Below, piece after piece: positions 25,243 through 38,141 of a stretch of 64,000 nt of DNA. The notes under the pieces are model-generated. The model worked only from the letters and a program-made list of their open reading frames with translations, did no database searches and was not told the DNA's origin. This DNA comes from Paraoerskovia sediminicola (GTDB lineage Bacteria; Actinomycetota; Actinomycetes; Actinomycetales; Cellulomonadaceae): NCBI RefSeq assembly GCF_030296575.1, contig NZ_AP027729.1:992001-1056000 (forward strand), read 5' to 3'. The position numbers and the translations under genes were made by a program. The stretch's first letter is position 1. Each line of letters starts with the position of its first letter.

Positions 25243-26898
25243 TCAGCCCTTGGCGAGGGCGGCGTAGCGGAACTTGAACGACGCGTCGAGGGTGTCCTCG
25301 GCGCCGCTCACGTCCTGTCCCACGACCGCGACCTGGGCACCCTGCAGGTACGGCACGGTGGAGAGGTCGGCCGCGACGTCGTCCTGGATCTTCTCGATGA
25401 GCGCCGTGCGGGCGTCCGGGTCGACCGTGACGGCCTGCTCGAGGATCTCGTCGTTGACGGCCTGGTTCTCGTAGTGGTTCCCGAGGAAGTTCTCGTTGAG
25501 GAAGAACGGCGTCAGGTAGTTGTCGGCGTCCGAGTAGTCCGGGAACCAGCCGAGCTGGTAGGCCGGGTAGACGTCGGCGGTGCGGTCCTTGGAGTACTGG
25601 ACCCACTCGGTGGTCTGCAGGTTCACCGTGAACAGGCCGCTCTTCTCGAGCTGGTCCTTGATGAGCGCGTACTCGTCGGCGGACGACGGACCGTAGTGGT
25701 CGTTCGAGTACTGCAGGTCGAGGGTCACCGGGGTGTCGACGCCGGCGTCCTCCAGGGTCTTCGTCGCCTTGTCGGCGTCGGGGGCCCCGGAGCCGTCGCC
25801 GTACATCTCCTTGAGCGACTCGGTCGCCCCGGTCAGGCCGTCGGGCACGTAGGAGTACAGGGGCGTGAACGTGCCCTTGTAGACCTGCTCCGCGATCTCG
25901 TCGCGGTCGATGAGGTCGGCGACCGCCTGGCGCACGGCGAGCGCCTTGGTCTCGTCGGCGTCGTCCTGCTTCGCACCGTAGGGCTGGGTGTCGAAGTTGA
26001 AGGTGATGTAGCGGATCTCGCCACCCGGGCCGTCGACGACCTTGACGGCGTCGTTCCCGCGCAGGTCGTCAATGTCGGTCGCCGACAGGCTGCGGAACGC
26101 GACGTCGATGTTGGACTCCTGCACGTCGAGCTTGAGGTTGGACGCCTCGTCGTAGTACTTGACGTTGACCTGCTCGGTCTTCGGGGCCCCGAGGAGGCCC
26201 TGGTAGTCCGGGTTCGCCGCGTAGGCGATGAGGTCGTTCTGCTTGTAGCTGGTGATCGCGTACTGGCCAGCGAAGGCGTTGCCGTCGACGATCTCGGTGT
26301 CGGGGGTGATCGCGTCCGCCGCGAAGACGTCCTCGTCGACGATCGGGCCCGCGGGGCTCGAGAGGATCTGCGGGAACACCTGGTCGTCGGCGCTCTTCAG
26401 CGTGAAGACGACGGTGGTGTCGTCGGGCGCCTCGGTGCTCTCCAGGTTGTACAGGAGCGACGCCGGCCCGTTGGGGTCGTTGATCGCGACCATGCGGTCG
26501 AACGAGAACTTCACGTCGGACGCCGTCAGGTCGTTGCCGTTGGCCCACGTCAGGCCCGGCTTCAGCGTGACCGTGTACTCGGTCGGCGAGGTGAACTCCG
26601 CCGACTCGGCGATGTCGGGCTCCACGTCGGGGCTGCCGTACGGCGTGTTCATGAGGAACGGGTACACCTGGTTCATCACCGCGAACGAGCCGTTGTCGTA
26701 CGAGCCGGCAGGGTCGAGCGAGGTGATCTTGTCGGTGGTGCCGATCGTGATCGGTCCACCCCCGCCGGAGGCGGCGCCGTCGGACGTGCCCTCCTCGTCG
26801 CTGCTGCTGCCGCCGCACGCGGTCAGCACCAGCGCGACCGTCGCCATACCTGCCGTCGCGGCGGCGATCCGCCGTCCGCTCCTGCGCATCGAGATCAT
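25243..26898 (-). CDS. dppA: Peptide/solute ABC transporter binding lipoprotein, DppA/OppA type
   Basis: A 551-residue SBP_bac_5 protein. The signal peptide ends in a lipobox V-L-T-A-C-G with Cys28, so it is a lipoprotein on the outer face of the membrane. I-T-S-L-D-P-A-G starts the mature fold, E-S-A-E-F-T and L-K-P-G-L-T-W-A-N-G lie in the first domain, and F-S-F-D-R-M marks the ligand channel. W-F-P-D-Y-S-D-A-D-N is at the C-lobe. ATG 26898 is preferred over in-frame GTGs upstream because GAGAGG lies 8 nt before it and the signal peptide starts there. It heads the dppA-B-C-ATPase unit, transcribed as one operon. Confidence 0.94.
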   Translation of the reverse strand: MISMRRSGRRIAAATAGMATVALVLTACGGSSSDEEGTSDGAASGGGGPITIGTTDKITSLDPAGSYDNGSFAVMNQVYPFLMNTPYGSPDVEPDIAESAEFTSPTEYTVTLKPGLTWANGNDLTASDVKFSFDRMVAINDPNGPASLLYNLESTEAPDDTTVVFTLKSADDQVFPQILSSPAGPIVDEDVFAADAITPDTEIVDGNAFAGQYAITSYKQNDLIAYAANPDYQGLLGAPKTEQVNVKYYDEASNLKLDVQESNIDVAFRSLSATDIDDLRGNDAVKVVDGPGGEIRYITFNFDTQPYGAKQDDADETKALAVRQAVADLIDRDEIAEQVYKGTFTPLYSYVPDGLTGATESLKEMYGDGSGAPDADKATKTLEDAGVDTPVTLDLQYSNDHYGPSSADEYALIKDQLEKSGLFTVNLQTTEWVQYSKDRTADVYPAYQLGWFPDYSDADNYLTPFFLNENFLGNHYENQAVNDEILEQAVTVDPDARTALIEKIQDDVAADLSTVPYLQGAQVAVVGQDVSGAEDTLDASFKFRYAALAKG

Positions 26899-27135
26899 GG
26901 ATGAACCTCTCGTCCCGCGCGCCAGGCGTCGATCCCGCCTGTGCGCGCCCCTTCGAATCCGGGTCGGCGTGGACTCCTGCCGACCCGTCCCGCTGTTGCG
27001 GGTGAACGATTCGTAGCACACCGAGAGGCGCCGATTGTTACCTGGAACACTCGTGCGGATCACAGCGACACAACCGTTACCCGGTTTTGAGGTATCGGGT
27101 AGTCCTCATGGTGGAACCGTGATTCGACGCAGCCC

Positions 27136-27990
27136 TCAGCGGAACCTTCGACCCTCGTCACGGCGGTAGGCCCAGACGGCGAGCGCGGCGAACGCCGCCG
27201 TCCAGCCCAGGAGCACGAGCCACGCACCGGAGTACGCGGGCTCCCCCGTCAGCGCCTGGATCACGAGGTCGCGCCCGGCGCGGGTCGGGGTCGCCATCGA
27301 TATCCCGTCGAGCCACGACGGGAACATCTGGGGCGGCAGGAACAGGCCGCCGGCGAACGCGAGCGGGAACAGGATCACCTGCACGACCGGCAGCGCCGCC
27401 TTGGCGGACAACGAGTAACCGACACCCATGCCCAGCAGCGTGAAGGGCACCGCCACGAGCAGGACCGTCGCGATCCCGGCGAGCAGCTGCAGCGCGGTGA
27501 CCGACGCCTCGGTGAACAACCACCCGATGAGCACGACGGGGACGATCCCGAACAGCGAGAAGATCGCGCCGTTGAGGACGCGGCCGATCATGCGCGGCGC
27601 GGGGCCCGCGGGCAGCGACCGCACGAACGGGTCGAACGGCTGCTGCCGGTCCTCCGCGACACCCAGCCCGTAGGTGAACAGGCTCGCGGAGCAGATCGCG
27701 AACAGGCTCAGCCCGGCGACCGCGACCGTCGCGAAGAGCGGGTTCCCGGCGACCGCCTCCTGCGGGACGACGAAGAAGAACATGGCGAGCGCGGGGAAGA
27801 TCAGGTTGCCGAGCACCGCGATCGGCACGCGCACCGTCTCGAGGAACTGGAACCGCAGGTGCAGCCACGACAGCGCCAGCAGCCCGGGTAGCGCTGCGCT
27901 CTCACCTCCCGCATCTCCCACGGTTGTCGTCGGCGTGCCGGACGGCGTCGCGGCCGTCGGGGTCTGGCCCCTCGCTTCTCGCCGGGTCAT
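27136..27990 (-). CDS. ABC-2 family transporter permease
   Basis: A 284-residue permease with about six helices. The hydrophilic N-terminus carries a long Thr/Gly stretch (residues 8-30). F-F-F-V-V-P-Q-E, F-V-R-S-L-P-A-G-P and M-A-T-P-T-R-A-G-R fit ABC-2 permeases of drug or antibiotic export. It is coupled to the ATPase by an ATGA overlap and is the last gene of the regulator-ATPase-permease operon. The transported compound is unknown; a lantibiotic- or antibiotic-type exporter is typical. Confidence 0.9.
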   Translation of the reverse strand: MTRREARGQTPTAATPSGTPTTTVGDAGGESAALPGLLALSWLHLRFQFLETVRVPIAVLGNLIFPALAMFFFVVPQEAVAGNPLFATVAVAGLSLFAICSASLFTYGLGVAEDRQQPFDPFVRSLPAGPAPRMIGRVLNGAIFSLFGIVPVVLIGWLFTEASVTALQLLAGIATVLLVAVPFTLLGMGVGYSLSAKAALPVVQVILFPLAFAGGLFLPPQMFPSWLDGISMATPTRAGRDLVIQALTGEPAYSGAWLVLLGWTAAFAALAVWAYRRDEGRRFR

Positions 27991-29015
27991 CGCGCGCTCC
28001 CCTCGTTCGTGCCGCTCGTGCCGCTCGTGCCGTCCGAGCCGTCGGGCACCGCGACCATCTCCTCGAAGGCCTCCTCGAGCGACGCGCCGCGGATCTCGAG
28101 CCCGCTGAACGTCACGCCCGAGGTGACGAGCTCACGGACCAGGGCGTCGGCGTCGGGCGTGTAGAGCTCGAACCGGTCGAGGCGGCCGCTGCCCGTCGTC
28201 GCGGGCGACCGCTCCGACCGGACGACCCCGGGGAGCGCGTCGAGCGGGGCGGAGCTGCGCACCACGACCCGGTGCAGCGCGACGCGCGCGAGGATCGCGT
28301 CGAGCGAGTCGTCCGCCCGCACGACCCCCCGGTCGATGACGACGACCCGCTCCGCGAGCTCCTGCACCTCCTCGAGGTAGTGGCTCGTGAGCAGGACCGT
28401 GCCCCCGTCGGCGTGGTAGCGGCGGATCGCCGCCCACAGCGCCTGCCGGGCCCCGACGTCCAGACCCGTCGTCGGCTCGTCCAGCAGCACGACCCGCGGT
28501 CTGCCCACGAGCGAGAGCGCGACGGCGAGGCGTCGCCGCTGGCCCCCGGAGAGCGATCCCGTCTGGCGACGGGCCAGGTCGCTGATGCCGAACTCGCCGA
28601 GCAGATCGGCCGTGTCGACGCGGTGCGGGTAGTGGCGACCGACGAACTCGACGACCTCGCGCACCTTGAGCGTCGGGGGCAGCCCGGTCTCCTGCGGCGT
28701 GACGCCCAGCGAGACGCGCGCGGAGGCGTCGCGCGGGTCCGCACCGACGAGCCGGACGGCACCGGCGTCGGGCCGTCGCTGGCCGCCGACGAGCGACAGG
28801 AGCGTCGACTTCCCGGCTCCGTTGGGGCCGAGCATCCCCACGAGCTCTCCCGCGCCGACGGTCAGTGAGACGTCGTCGAGCGCGACGACCTCCCCGAAAC
28901 GCTTGGTGACGGACTCGACGGAGACGACCGGGACGTCGTCCGGCGCTCCTCGCCCTGGCTGCACCTGTGGTTCGGTGCCGAGCCCGGCGCCGAACCCGAT
29001 AGCCCTCGCAGTCAT
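27987..29015 (-). CDS. ABC transporter ATPase (ABC-2 exporter)
   Basis: A 342-residue NBD. Walker A G-P-N-G-A-G-K-S, signature L-S-G-G-Q-R-R-R, Walker B V-V-L-L-D-E-P-T-T-G-L-D, switch H in T-S-H-Y-L-E-E-V. A C-terminal domain beyond residue 240 matches the DrrA-like extension. The tail G-T-S-G-T-S-G-T-N-E-G-S comes from a short tandem repeat (28012-28040). It is the nucleotide-binding partner of the ABC-2 permease. Its start overlaps the regulator stop (ATGA). Confidence 0.93.
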   Translation of the reverse strand: MTARAIGFGAGLGTEPQVQPGRGAPDDVPVVSVESVTKRFGEVVALDDVSLTVGAGELVGMLGPNGAGKSTLLSLVGGQRRPDAGAVRLVGADPRDASARVSLGVTPQETGLPPTLKVREVVEFVGRHYPHRVDTADLLGEFGISDLARRQTGSLSGGQRRRLAVALSLVGRPRVVLLDEPTTGLDVGARQALWAAIRRYHADGGTVLLTSHYLEEVQELAERVVVIDRGVVRADDSLDAILARVALHRVVVRSSAPLDALPGVVRSERSPATTGSGRLDRFELYTPDADALVRELVTSGVTFSGLEIRGASLEEAFEEMVAVPDGSDGTSGTSGTNEGSAR

Positions 29016-29309
29016 GACCCTGCTCCCTTCAGCAACGCGGTCAGCTGTTCCTGGTACTGATCGAACGCCCGCCGGCCGCGAGGCGTGAGCTCGATGTATG
29101 TCGCTGGGGTCCGGCCCTCGTGCGTCTTGTGGACGACGACGTAGCCCGCCTCCTCGAGGCGGCGCAGGTGGGTCGAGAGGTTGCCGGCCGTCATGTCGAG
29201 CAGCTTCTGCAGGCGGGGAAAGGCGATCTGGTCCCCGACGACGAGCGCCGCGAGGGTCGCGACGACGCGCAGGCGCGAGGCGGCGTGGATCACGGGGTCG
29301 AGCGGTTCG

Positions 29310-29317
<8 letters not shown>
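29012..29317 (-). CDS. Winged-helix transcriptional regulator (MarR/ArsR-like, small exporter regulator)
   Basis: A 101-residue single winged-helix domain. I-A-F-P-R-L-Q-K-L-L-D-M-T-A-G-N-L-S-T-H-L-R-R-L-E-E-A forms the HTH, followed by the wing G-R-T-P-A-T-Y. The C-terminus ends in a helix that should dimerise. Proteins of this size and layout repress ABC exporter operons. It is coupled by 4 nt to the ATPase and overlaps the membrane gene by 8 nt, so it is expressed with its target operon. Confidence 0.9.
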
Positions 29318-32482
<3,165 letters not shown>

Positions 32483-32491
32483 ACCGAGCGT

Positions 32492-33583
32492 TCAGTCGGC
32501 GTCCCGGTGCCACGGCATGCGGCGCGCCGGGCGATCCTCGCTGGTCTCACTGGTCCCCACGACCGGGTCCGTCGAGGAACCTGTGGTCGGGCCCGTCGTC
32601 GTCCCCGGCTCGTCGGGGGTGCCGGACGGCGTCCGGTCCGTCCCGCTGTCCGGTGCGCTCCCCGCGGCCCCAGGCGCTCGATCGAGCGGCGTGGGCTCCG
32701 ACGCGGGCGAGTCCGTCGACGGCGGGGTGTCCTCAGCGGCGGGTGAGTCGTCCCGGGCAGGCGCAGGATCGAGCGGCGTCGGCTCCGGGGCGGGTTCGGG
32801 CGCAGCGGTCGGCTCGGGCGCGCGCTCGGGCGACGGCTCCCCCGTGGGCTCGCCCGCGGCTGCCGGTTCGGGCGCCGGCTCGGTGTGCGGGGCCGCGACC
32901 ACCGGGGCGACCGCCGCGCCACCCAGCACCGAGCCACCGGTCACGACGACCCCCGCGGCGACGGCCTGCTCGCGCAGCTCCCGGAGCTCGCGGGCCATCG
33001 CACGCACCGCGAAGCCGGAGACGAGCAGCACCGCCCCCGCGACGACGGCGTAGAGGCTGAACACGATCGCGACGAACAGCAGACCTTCGTCACCGAGGTT
33101 CTGCGTGAGCAGGGTGAGGCCGAAGAGGGTGGAGACGAGGCCGAAGGCGAGCATCCAGGACCCGGCGAGGTCCCGGTTCCTCGTGAGGAACGACGCGCCG
33201 ATGATCGCCGTCACGCCGATCACCAGCACCCAGACCACGAGCAGGTAGTAGAGCGCGACCTCGGTGATGTTCGGCCAGAACGCGATCGCCACGCCGAAGC
33301 CGAGGTTCACGACCGCCTGGACGACCCACCAGACCGACCCGAGCTGCTTGCGCTGCACCAGACCCTGGAGCAGCAGGAGCACCGCGTCGACCACGAGGAA
33401 GCCGCCGAAGATCCACGGCACCTTCTCGAGCGTCTGCATCGGCTCGAGGAGCAGGACGAGACCCAGCACCAGGTGGACGAGGCCCCGCACGACGGGGATC
33501 CACCACACCCGGCGGAACGCGCGCGGCTCCTTCGCGGCCTTGCCGTTCGTGCCGGCCTTCTCGGTCGACGTCGTGCGCGCCAT
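32492..33583 (-). CDS. DUF308/HdeD-like membrane protein with Pro/Glu-rich tail
   Basis: A 363-residue protein. The first 30 residues are charged (A-R-T-T-S-T-E-K). Six hydrophobic helices follow from about residue 28 to 205, with the E-P-M-Q-T-L-E-K-V-P-W-I-F-G-G-F loop typical of DUF308. The last 130 residues are Pro/Glu/Ala/Thr-rich and end A-R-R-M-P-W-H-R-D-A-D. GGAGG precedes ATG 33583. It is convergent with the CPBP gene (10-bp gap) and divergent from the flippase-like gene. Function unknown. Confidence 0.85.
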   Translation of the reverse strand: MARTTSTEKAGTNGKAAKEPRAFRRVWWIPVVRGLVHLVLGLVLLLEPMQTLEKVPWIFGGFLVVDAVLLLLQGLVQRKQLGSVWWVVQAVVNLGFGVAIAFWPNITEVALYYLLVVWVLVIGVTAIIGASFLTRNRDLAGSWMLAFGLVSTLFGLTLLTQNLGDEGLLFVAIVFSLYAVVAGAVLLVSGFAVRAMARELRELREQAVAAGVVVTGGSVLGGAAVAPVVAAPHTEPAPEPAAAGEPTGEPSPERAPEPTAAPEPAPEPTPLDPAPARDDSPAAEDTPPSTDSPASEPTPLDRAPGAAGSAPDSGTDRTPSGTPDEPGTTTGPTTGSSTDPVVGTSETSEDRPARRMPWHRDAD

Positions 33584-33729
33584 GTGAACCTCCGCCTGCT
33601 CCGCTCGTGACCCGCCTGCTCCGCCGACTCCATCGCCGGACGGACCACCGACAGAACTGCTGGCACTGTCGGCGTGACCATCTTGGCAGGAGACGGCGCC
33701 GCACGCGGGCTCGACGGGCCGGGCCCGCC

Positions 33730-33735
33730 TAGACT
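33730..33735 (+). promoter_or_regulatory. -10 box of leaderless promoter (flippase-like gene)
   Basis: TAGACT lies 6 nt before ATG 33742. Confidence 0.5.
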
Positions 33736-33741
33736 CATGGC

Positions 33742-36545
33742 ATGCGTGGTAGGGGAACCGAGACCGGTGCGCCCGGGTCCGTGACCTCTGGCGCCCCGAC
33801 GGCCTCCACCGACCCACCGACGGACCCACCGACCGAGCTCGCGGCGGACACCACGCCCGGAGGTCCGGTGGACACCTCGCCGCAGTCCACGGACGTCCTC
33901 GCGACGCCTGCGACCGAGGTGTCCGAGGCCGTCGAGTCCGTAGAACCCCCGAGATCGCCACGACCGTCGTCGACACCGACGAGAAGAGGGTCCGCAACCC
34001 CTCCGACATGCTCGCGCTCGTCGCCGCCGCGGTCGGCTGCGTCGCCGTGCTCCTGCTCACGGTCTTCGCCCACGGGACGACCAGCGGCGTGACCGAGGAC
34101 GTCCGCGGGTTCTCGACCCTGCTCGGTCGACTCCTGATCTTCCCCGTCCAGGTGCTCCAGCTCGTCGTGATCCTGCTCGCCCCGGCGGCCGTGCTCGTCG
34201 AGCTCGGGTTCCGGCGTCTCGGACGGCAGGTCGTCGAGTCGATCATCGCGGTCGCCGCCGCCTTCGTCCTCGGCGCCCTGCTCACCGAGGCGATCCACCT
34301 GTGGGGATCACAGGCCCTGATCGCCGACCTGTCCGTCGGGTTCGGCGCCGACCAGACGCTGAGCCTCCCCCTGTACGCGGCGTCCCTCGGCGCGCTCCTG
34401 ACGGTGGCGGGTCCCCGCACCCGACGCCGGACCGTCGCCTGGTCCTGGAACCTCCTGTTCTTCACGCTCGTCGTCCTCGTCATCACGGGGCTCGTGTCGC
34501 TCCCGGGCTCCCTGCTCGCCGTGCTGTTCGGCCGGGTCGTCGGCTTCGCCGTCCGTTACGTGTCGGGCGTGCGGTCGGAGCGCGCCTACGGCCCGGACCT
34601 CGTCGCCGCCGTACGCCGGGCCGGCTTCACCCCGTCGACGATCGTCCGCGTGCGAGACCTGTCGTCCGACGCCGCCCGTGCGGAGGCCGCGACCGACGAC
34701 GTCACCCGCCTCGACCGCGACGGCGTGGTCATCGACCGGATCCAGCTCGGGCCCGTCCTGCGGGACGGCGTCCCGGTCACCATCACCGAGGACGCCACGA
34801 TCGTCCCCGGGCTCCTCCCCGAGGCCCGGCGCGACGACCCGGCCGACACCGCGTCGTCCGACCCCTCAGCCATCGCCCTGAGCCGCGCGGGCGACAAGCG
34901 GGTCTACTCGATGTTCACGCCGTACGGGAAGCGGCGCGACGTCGTCGTCCTCGACGGCGACCGCCAGGTCGTCGGGTTCCTGACCCGGTTCTGGCGGGCG
35001 CTGCGGCTGCGCGGCCTCGGGAACCGCGCCGCGATCTCGCTGCGCGCCGTGGCCGAGCGCGACGCGCTGCTCTCGTACGCCGCGACGTCCGCCGGGGTCC
35101 GCACGCCGCGCCTGCTCGGGATCGGCGAGGCGACGGACTCGATGGTCCTCGTCCAGGAGCACGCCCCGGGCGTCTCCCTGCGCGACCTCGACCCCGACCA
35201 CGTGACCGACGCGGTCCTCGCCGAGGCGTGGCGGCAGATCCGCACGGCGCACTCCGCAGGGCTCGCGCACCGCGCCCTGACCTCCGACATCCTGCTGATC
35301 GACCGCACGGACGACGCGCGTCCCAAGGTGTGGCTGACCGGGTGGGAGCAGGGCGACGTCGCGTCCACCGAGTTCGCCCGGCGCATGGACATCACCCAGA
35401 TGATCGCGCTGCTCGCGCTGCGGGTCGGTGCGGCGCGCGCGGTCGCGTCGGCCGTCGACGTGCTGCCGGACGACGAGATCGCCGCGATCGGCCCGCTCCT
35501 GCAGCCGATCGCCCTCCCGCGCACGACGCGCGAGGAGATCCGACGGGACAAGGGGCTGCTCGCGGACCTGCGTGCCGCCCTCGTCACCGAGCTGCCCGAG
35601 GCCGTCGTCGAGCCGGCGAAGATCGAACGGTTCGGCGCCCGCACGATCATCATGCTGACGCTCGGCATCGTCGCCGCCTTCGTGATCCTCGGGACGATCA
35701 AGCTCGACGAGATCACGGCCGCCCTCGCGCAGGCGAACCCGTGGTGGGCGCTCGCCGCGTTCGGCCTCGGCCTGTTCACGTGGATCGGCTCCGCGATGAG
35801 CTTCGTCGCGTTCTCGCCGGTGAAGCTGCCGTGGTCGCGGACCATCTACACGCAGGCGGCCGGGTCCTTCGTGGCGCTCGCCGCCCCGGCCGGTGTCGGC
35901 GCCGCCGCGCTCAACCTGCAGATGCTCACGCGGCGCAAGGTCAAGACACCGCTGGCCGTCGCGACAGTGACCGTCGTCCAGGTCTCGCAGTTCGTCGTGA
36001 CGATCCTGCTGCTGCTCCTGCTGTCCGTGCTCACGGGCGAGGGCGGGCTCGTCCAGCTGCCGTCGACCACCGTGCTCTTCGTCATCGCGGCCGTGCTCGT
36101 CGCGGTCCTCGCGACGATGCTGATCCCCAAGGTGCGGGTCTGGGTCCTCGCGAAGGTGCGCCCGACCGCGCAGCAGATCTGGCCGCGGCTCAGCGAGATC
36201 CTCGGGCAGCCCTGGCGGCTCGTGCTCGGGGTCGCCGGCAACGTGATCCTCACGCTCAGCTACGTGCTCGCGTTCGACGCGTCGCTCGCCGCGTTCGGCC
36301 AGGACCTCACCCTCATCGACGCGGCCCTGATCTACCTCGTCGGCAACGCCGCGGGCGCTGCCGTCCCGGTGCCCGGCGGCATCGGCGCGATCGAGATCGC
36401 GCTCACCACCGGCCTCACCGCCGCCGGCATCCCCCTCGGTATCGCGACGGCCGTGACCGCCGTGTTCCGCGTCGCCACGTACTGGGGACGGATCCCGTTC
36501 GGCTGGGTCGCGATGCGCTACCTGCAGCGTACGGGCGACCTCTAG
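33742..36545 (+). CDS. Flippase-like membrane protein with N-terminal TM bundle and degenerate kinase domain (one frameshift)
   Basis: One C added at the run 33946-33950 joins a Pro/Thr-rich start (V-E-S-V-E-P-P) to E-I-A-T-T-V-V-D-T-D-E-K-R, giving 934 residues. Residues 90-275 carry about six hydrophobic helices. Residues 320-600 look like a protein-kinase/aminoglycoside-kinase-like lobe: V-Q-E-H-A-P-G-V-S-L, H-S-A-G-L-A-H-R-A-L and W-E-Q-G-D. The catalytic-loop Asp is replaced by Ala (H-R-A-L) and no D-F-G is seen, so it may be a pseudokinase. Residues 630-930 form an LPG-synthase-type flippase domain (UPF0104), with G-T-I-K-L-D-E-I, V-A-L-A-A-P-A-G-V-G-A-A and V-P-V-P-G-G-I-G-A-I-E. It may translocate or sense a lipid or glycan precursor. 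Sole gene between divergent DUF308 and a convergent oxidoreductase. Confidence 0.85.
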
Positions 36546-36597
36546 TCACGCTCTCGTCGCACCGTGCCGGACGGCGGAGCCCCGCACGGCGACGGAG

Positions 36598-36631
36598 CCC
36601 CGCCCGGCCTCGATGCTCAGGCCGAGCGGGG
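36598..36631. terminator. Bidirectional terminator, flippase/oxidoreductase
   Basis: 13-bp stem with one mismatch (arms 36598-36610 and 36619-36631), 8-nt loop, between convergent genes. Confidence 0.75.
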
Positions 36632-36642
36632 GCCGGCTCGGC

Positions 36643-37668
36643 TCAGGCCGTCCGGACGACCATCTTCCCGGTGTTCTCGCCGCGCAGGAGGCCGAGGAAC
36701 GCCCCGACGGTCGCACCCACGTCGCCCCGCGCGTCCACCACGGTCTCGTCGTGGACGACCTCGCCCGAGGCCAGCCACGGCCCCATCGCTGCGTAGAACG
36801 CGGGCGCGTGGTGCATGTAGGCCCCGAGCGTGAACCCGCGCAGCCGCAGGCTGTTCTTGACGATGTTGACCATGTTGTCCGGGCCGCGCTGCGGCTCGGT
36901 CTCGTTGTAGCCGGAGATCGCGCCGCACAGCGCGACCCGCCCGTCGGGGTTCAGCACGTCGAGCGCCGCCTCGAGGTGGTCGCCGCCGACGTTGTCGAAG
37001 TACAGGTCGATCCCGTCGGGCGCCGCCTGCGGCAGCTGCTCGCGGACCGGTGCCGCCTTGTAGTCGAACGCGGCGTCGAACCCGAAGCGCGACGTGAGCC
37101 GCTCGACCTTCTCGGACGAGCCGGCGCTCCCGACGACGCGGCTCGCCCCGAGGAGTCGCGCGATCTGGCCCGCGGCGCTGCCCACGGCCCCGGCAGCGCC
37201 GGAGACGAACACCGCGTCGCCCTCCTTCAGCGCCGCGATCTCCTGGAGCCCGACCCACGCCGTCAGACCGGTCAGGCCGAGGATCCCCAGATACGCCGAG
37301 AGCGGGACGCCCGGGATCTCGTCGACCTTGCGGAACTGGTCGGCACCGGCCTGGGCGACGTCGCGCCAGCCGAGCTGGTGCGTGACGGCGTCCCCCACCG
37401 CGAGCGCGTCGGAACGCGACTCCACGACGTGGCCGACGGCCCCGCCGGTCAGCGGCTCGTCCAAGGCGAACGGCGCGACGTACGACTTCACGTCGTTCAT
37501 GCGGCCGCGCATGTACGGGTCGACCGAGCAGAACTCGTTGACGACCCGGACCTCGCCGTCCGCGAGCGCCGGGAGGTCGACCGTCTCGACGCGGAAGTTC
37601 TCGTCTGTAGGCCAGCCGTGAGGGCGGGCCGCGAGCAGGACACGGGTGCTGGTGCTGTTCGTCGTCAT
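36643..37668 (-). CDS. Zinc-independent NADP-dependent oxidoreductase (MDR, prostaglandin-reductase-like)
   Basis: A 341-residue medium-chain dehydrogenase. N-terminal S-V-D-P-Y-M-R-G-R-M is the PTGR/leukotriene-B4-dehydrogenase-like motif. The NADPH-binding loop is V-S-G-A-A-G-A-V-G-S-A-A-G-Q. F-D-N-V-G-G-D-H-L-E lies near the C-lobe. No zinc-binding Cys pattern. It reduces alpha,beta-unsaturated ketones or aldehydes in the family; the real substrate is unknown. ATG 37668 (M-T-T-N-S-T) is taken over the upstream GTG. Confidence 0.9.
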   Translation of the reverse strand: MTTNSTSTRVLLAARPHGWPTDENFRVETVDLPALADGEVRVVNEFCSVDPYMRGRMNDVKSYVAPFALDEPLTGGAVGHVVESRSDALAVGDAVTHQLGWRDVAQAGADQFRKVDEIPGVPLSAYLGILGLTGLTAWVGLQEIAALKEGDAVFVSGAAGAVGSAAGQIARLLGASRVVGSAGSSEKVERLTSRFGFDAAFDYKAAPVREQLPQAAPDGIDLYFDNVGGDHLEAALDVLNPDGRVALCGAISGYNETEPQRGPDNMVNIVKNSLRLRGFTLGAYMHHAPAFYAAMGPWLASGEVVHDETVVDARGDVGATVGAFLGLLRGENTGKMVVRTA

Positions 37669-37776
37669 CGTTCGACGATGGCACGCCGCCGCGGCGGTCG
37701 CGACCATCGGGGGCGCTCGGGCGGTGTGAGGATCACGACCGTCCGCGCAGGAATACGAGACCCCGGCGCACGACGA

Positions 37777-37806
37777 GACCCCGGGGCGCAGCTGCGCCCC
37801 GGGGTC
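37777..37806. terminator. 30-nt perfect palindrome downstream of HU
   Basis: Fully self-complementary GC-rich sequence centred at 37791.5, third of three consecutive stem-loops after the HU stop. Confidence 0.75.
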
Positions 37807-37814
37807 CGAGGTCT

Positions 37815-37830
37815 GACGGCGTGCGCCGTC
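37815..37830. terminator. Stem-loop downstream of HU
   Basis: GACGGC-GTGC-GCCGTC, perfect 6-bp stem, second hairpin after the HU stop. Confidence 0.55.
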
Positions 37831-37832
37831 GG

Positions 37833-37854
37833 GCGGTGCGCGTCAGCGCACCGC
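37833..37854. terminator. Stem-loop close to the HU stop
   Basis: Perfect 9-bp stem (arms 37833-37841 and 37846-37854), loop GTCA, first hairpin after the stop at 37860. Confidence 0.65.
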
Positions 37855-37859
37855 GGGCG

Positions 37860-38141
37860 TCACTTCTGGACGGCCTTCTTCAGCACGGAGCCCGCGCTGA
37901 CCTTCACGCCGTAGCCTGCGGGGATCGAGATCTCCTCGCCGGTGCGGGGGTTGCGGCCGGTACGAGCAGCGCGCTCGACCCGCTCGACCGAGAGCAGCCC
38001 GGTGATCTTCACTGCCTCGCCCTTGCCGAGCGAGTCGACGAGAACGTCCTGGAGGGCGCTGACGGCCTTGTCGGCGTCGGCCTTGGACAGGCCGGCCTTC
38101 TCAGCGATAGCAGCGACCAGATCAGACTTGTTGAGCGCCAT
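37860..38141 (-). CDS. hup: HU-family DNA-binding protein
   Basis: A 93-residue histone-like protein, the exact HU length and without the long lysine tail of mycobacterial HU. N-terminal M-A-L-N-K-S-D-L-V-A-A-I-A-E-K-A-G-L-S, then the beta arm R-T-G-R-N-P-R-T-G-E-E-I-S-I-P-A. A GAGG Shine-Dalgarno precedes ATG 38141. It compacts and bends DNA and is expected to be abundant. The 236 bp upstream are comparatively AT-rich for this window and hold its promoter. Three hairpins follow the stop. Confidence 0.97.
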   Translation of the reverse strand: MALNKSDLVAAIAEKAGLSKADADKAVSALQDVLVDSLGKGEAVKITGLLSVERVERAARTGRNPRTGEEISIPAGYGVKVSAGSVLKKAVQK

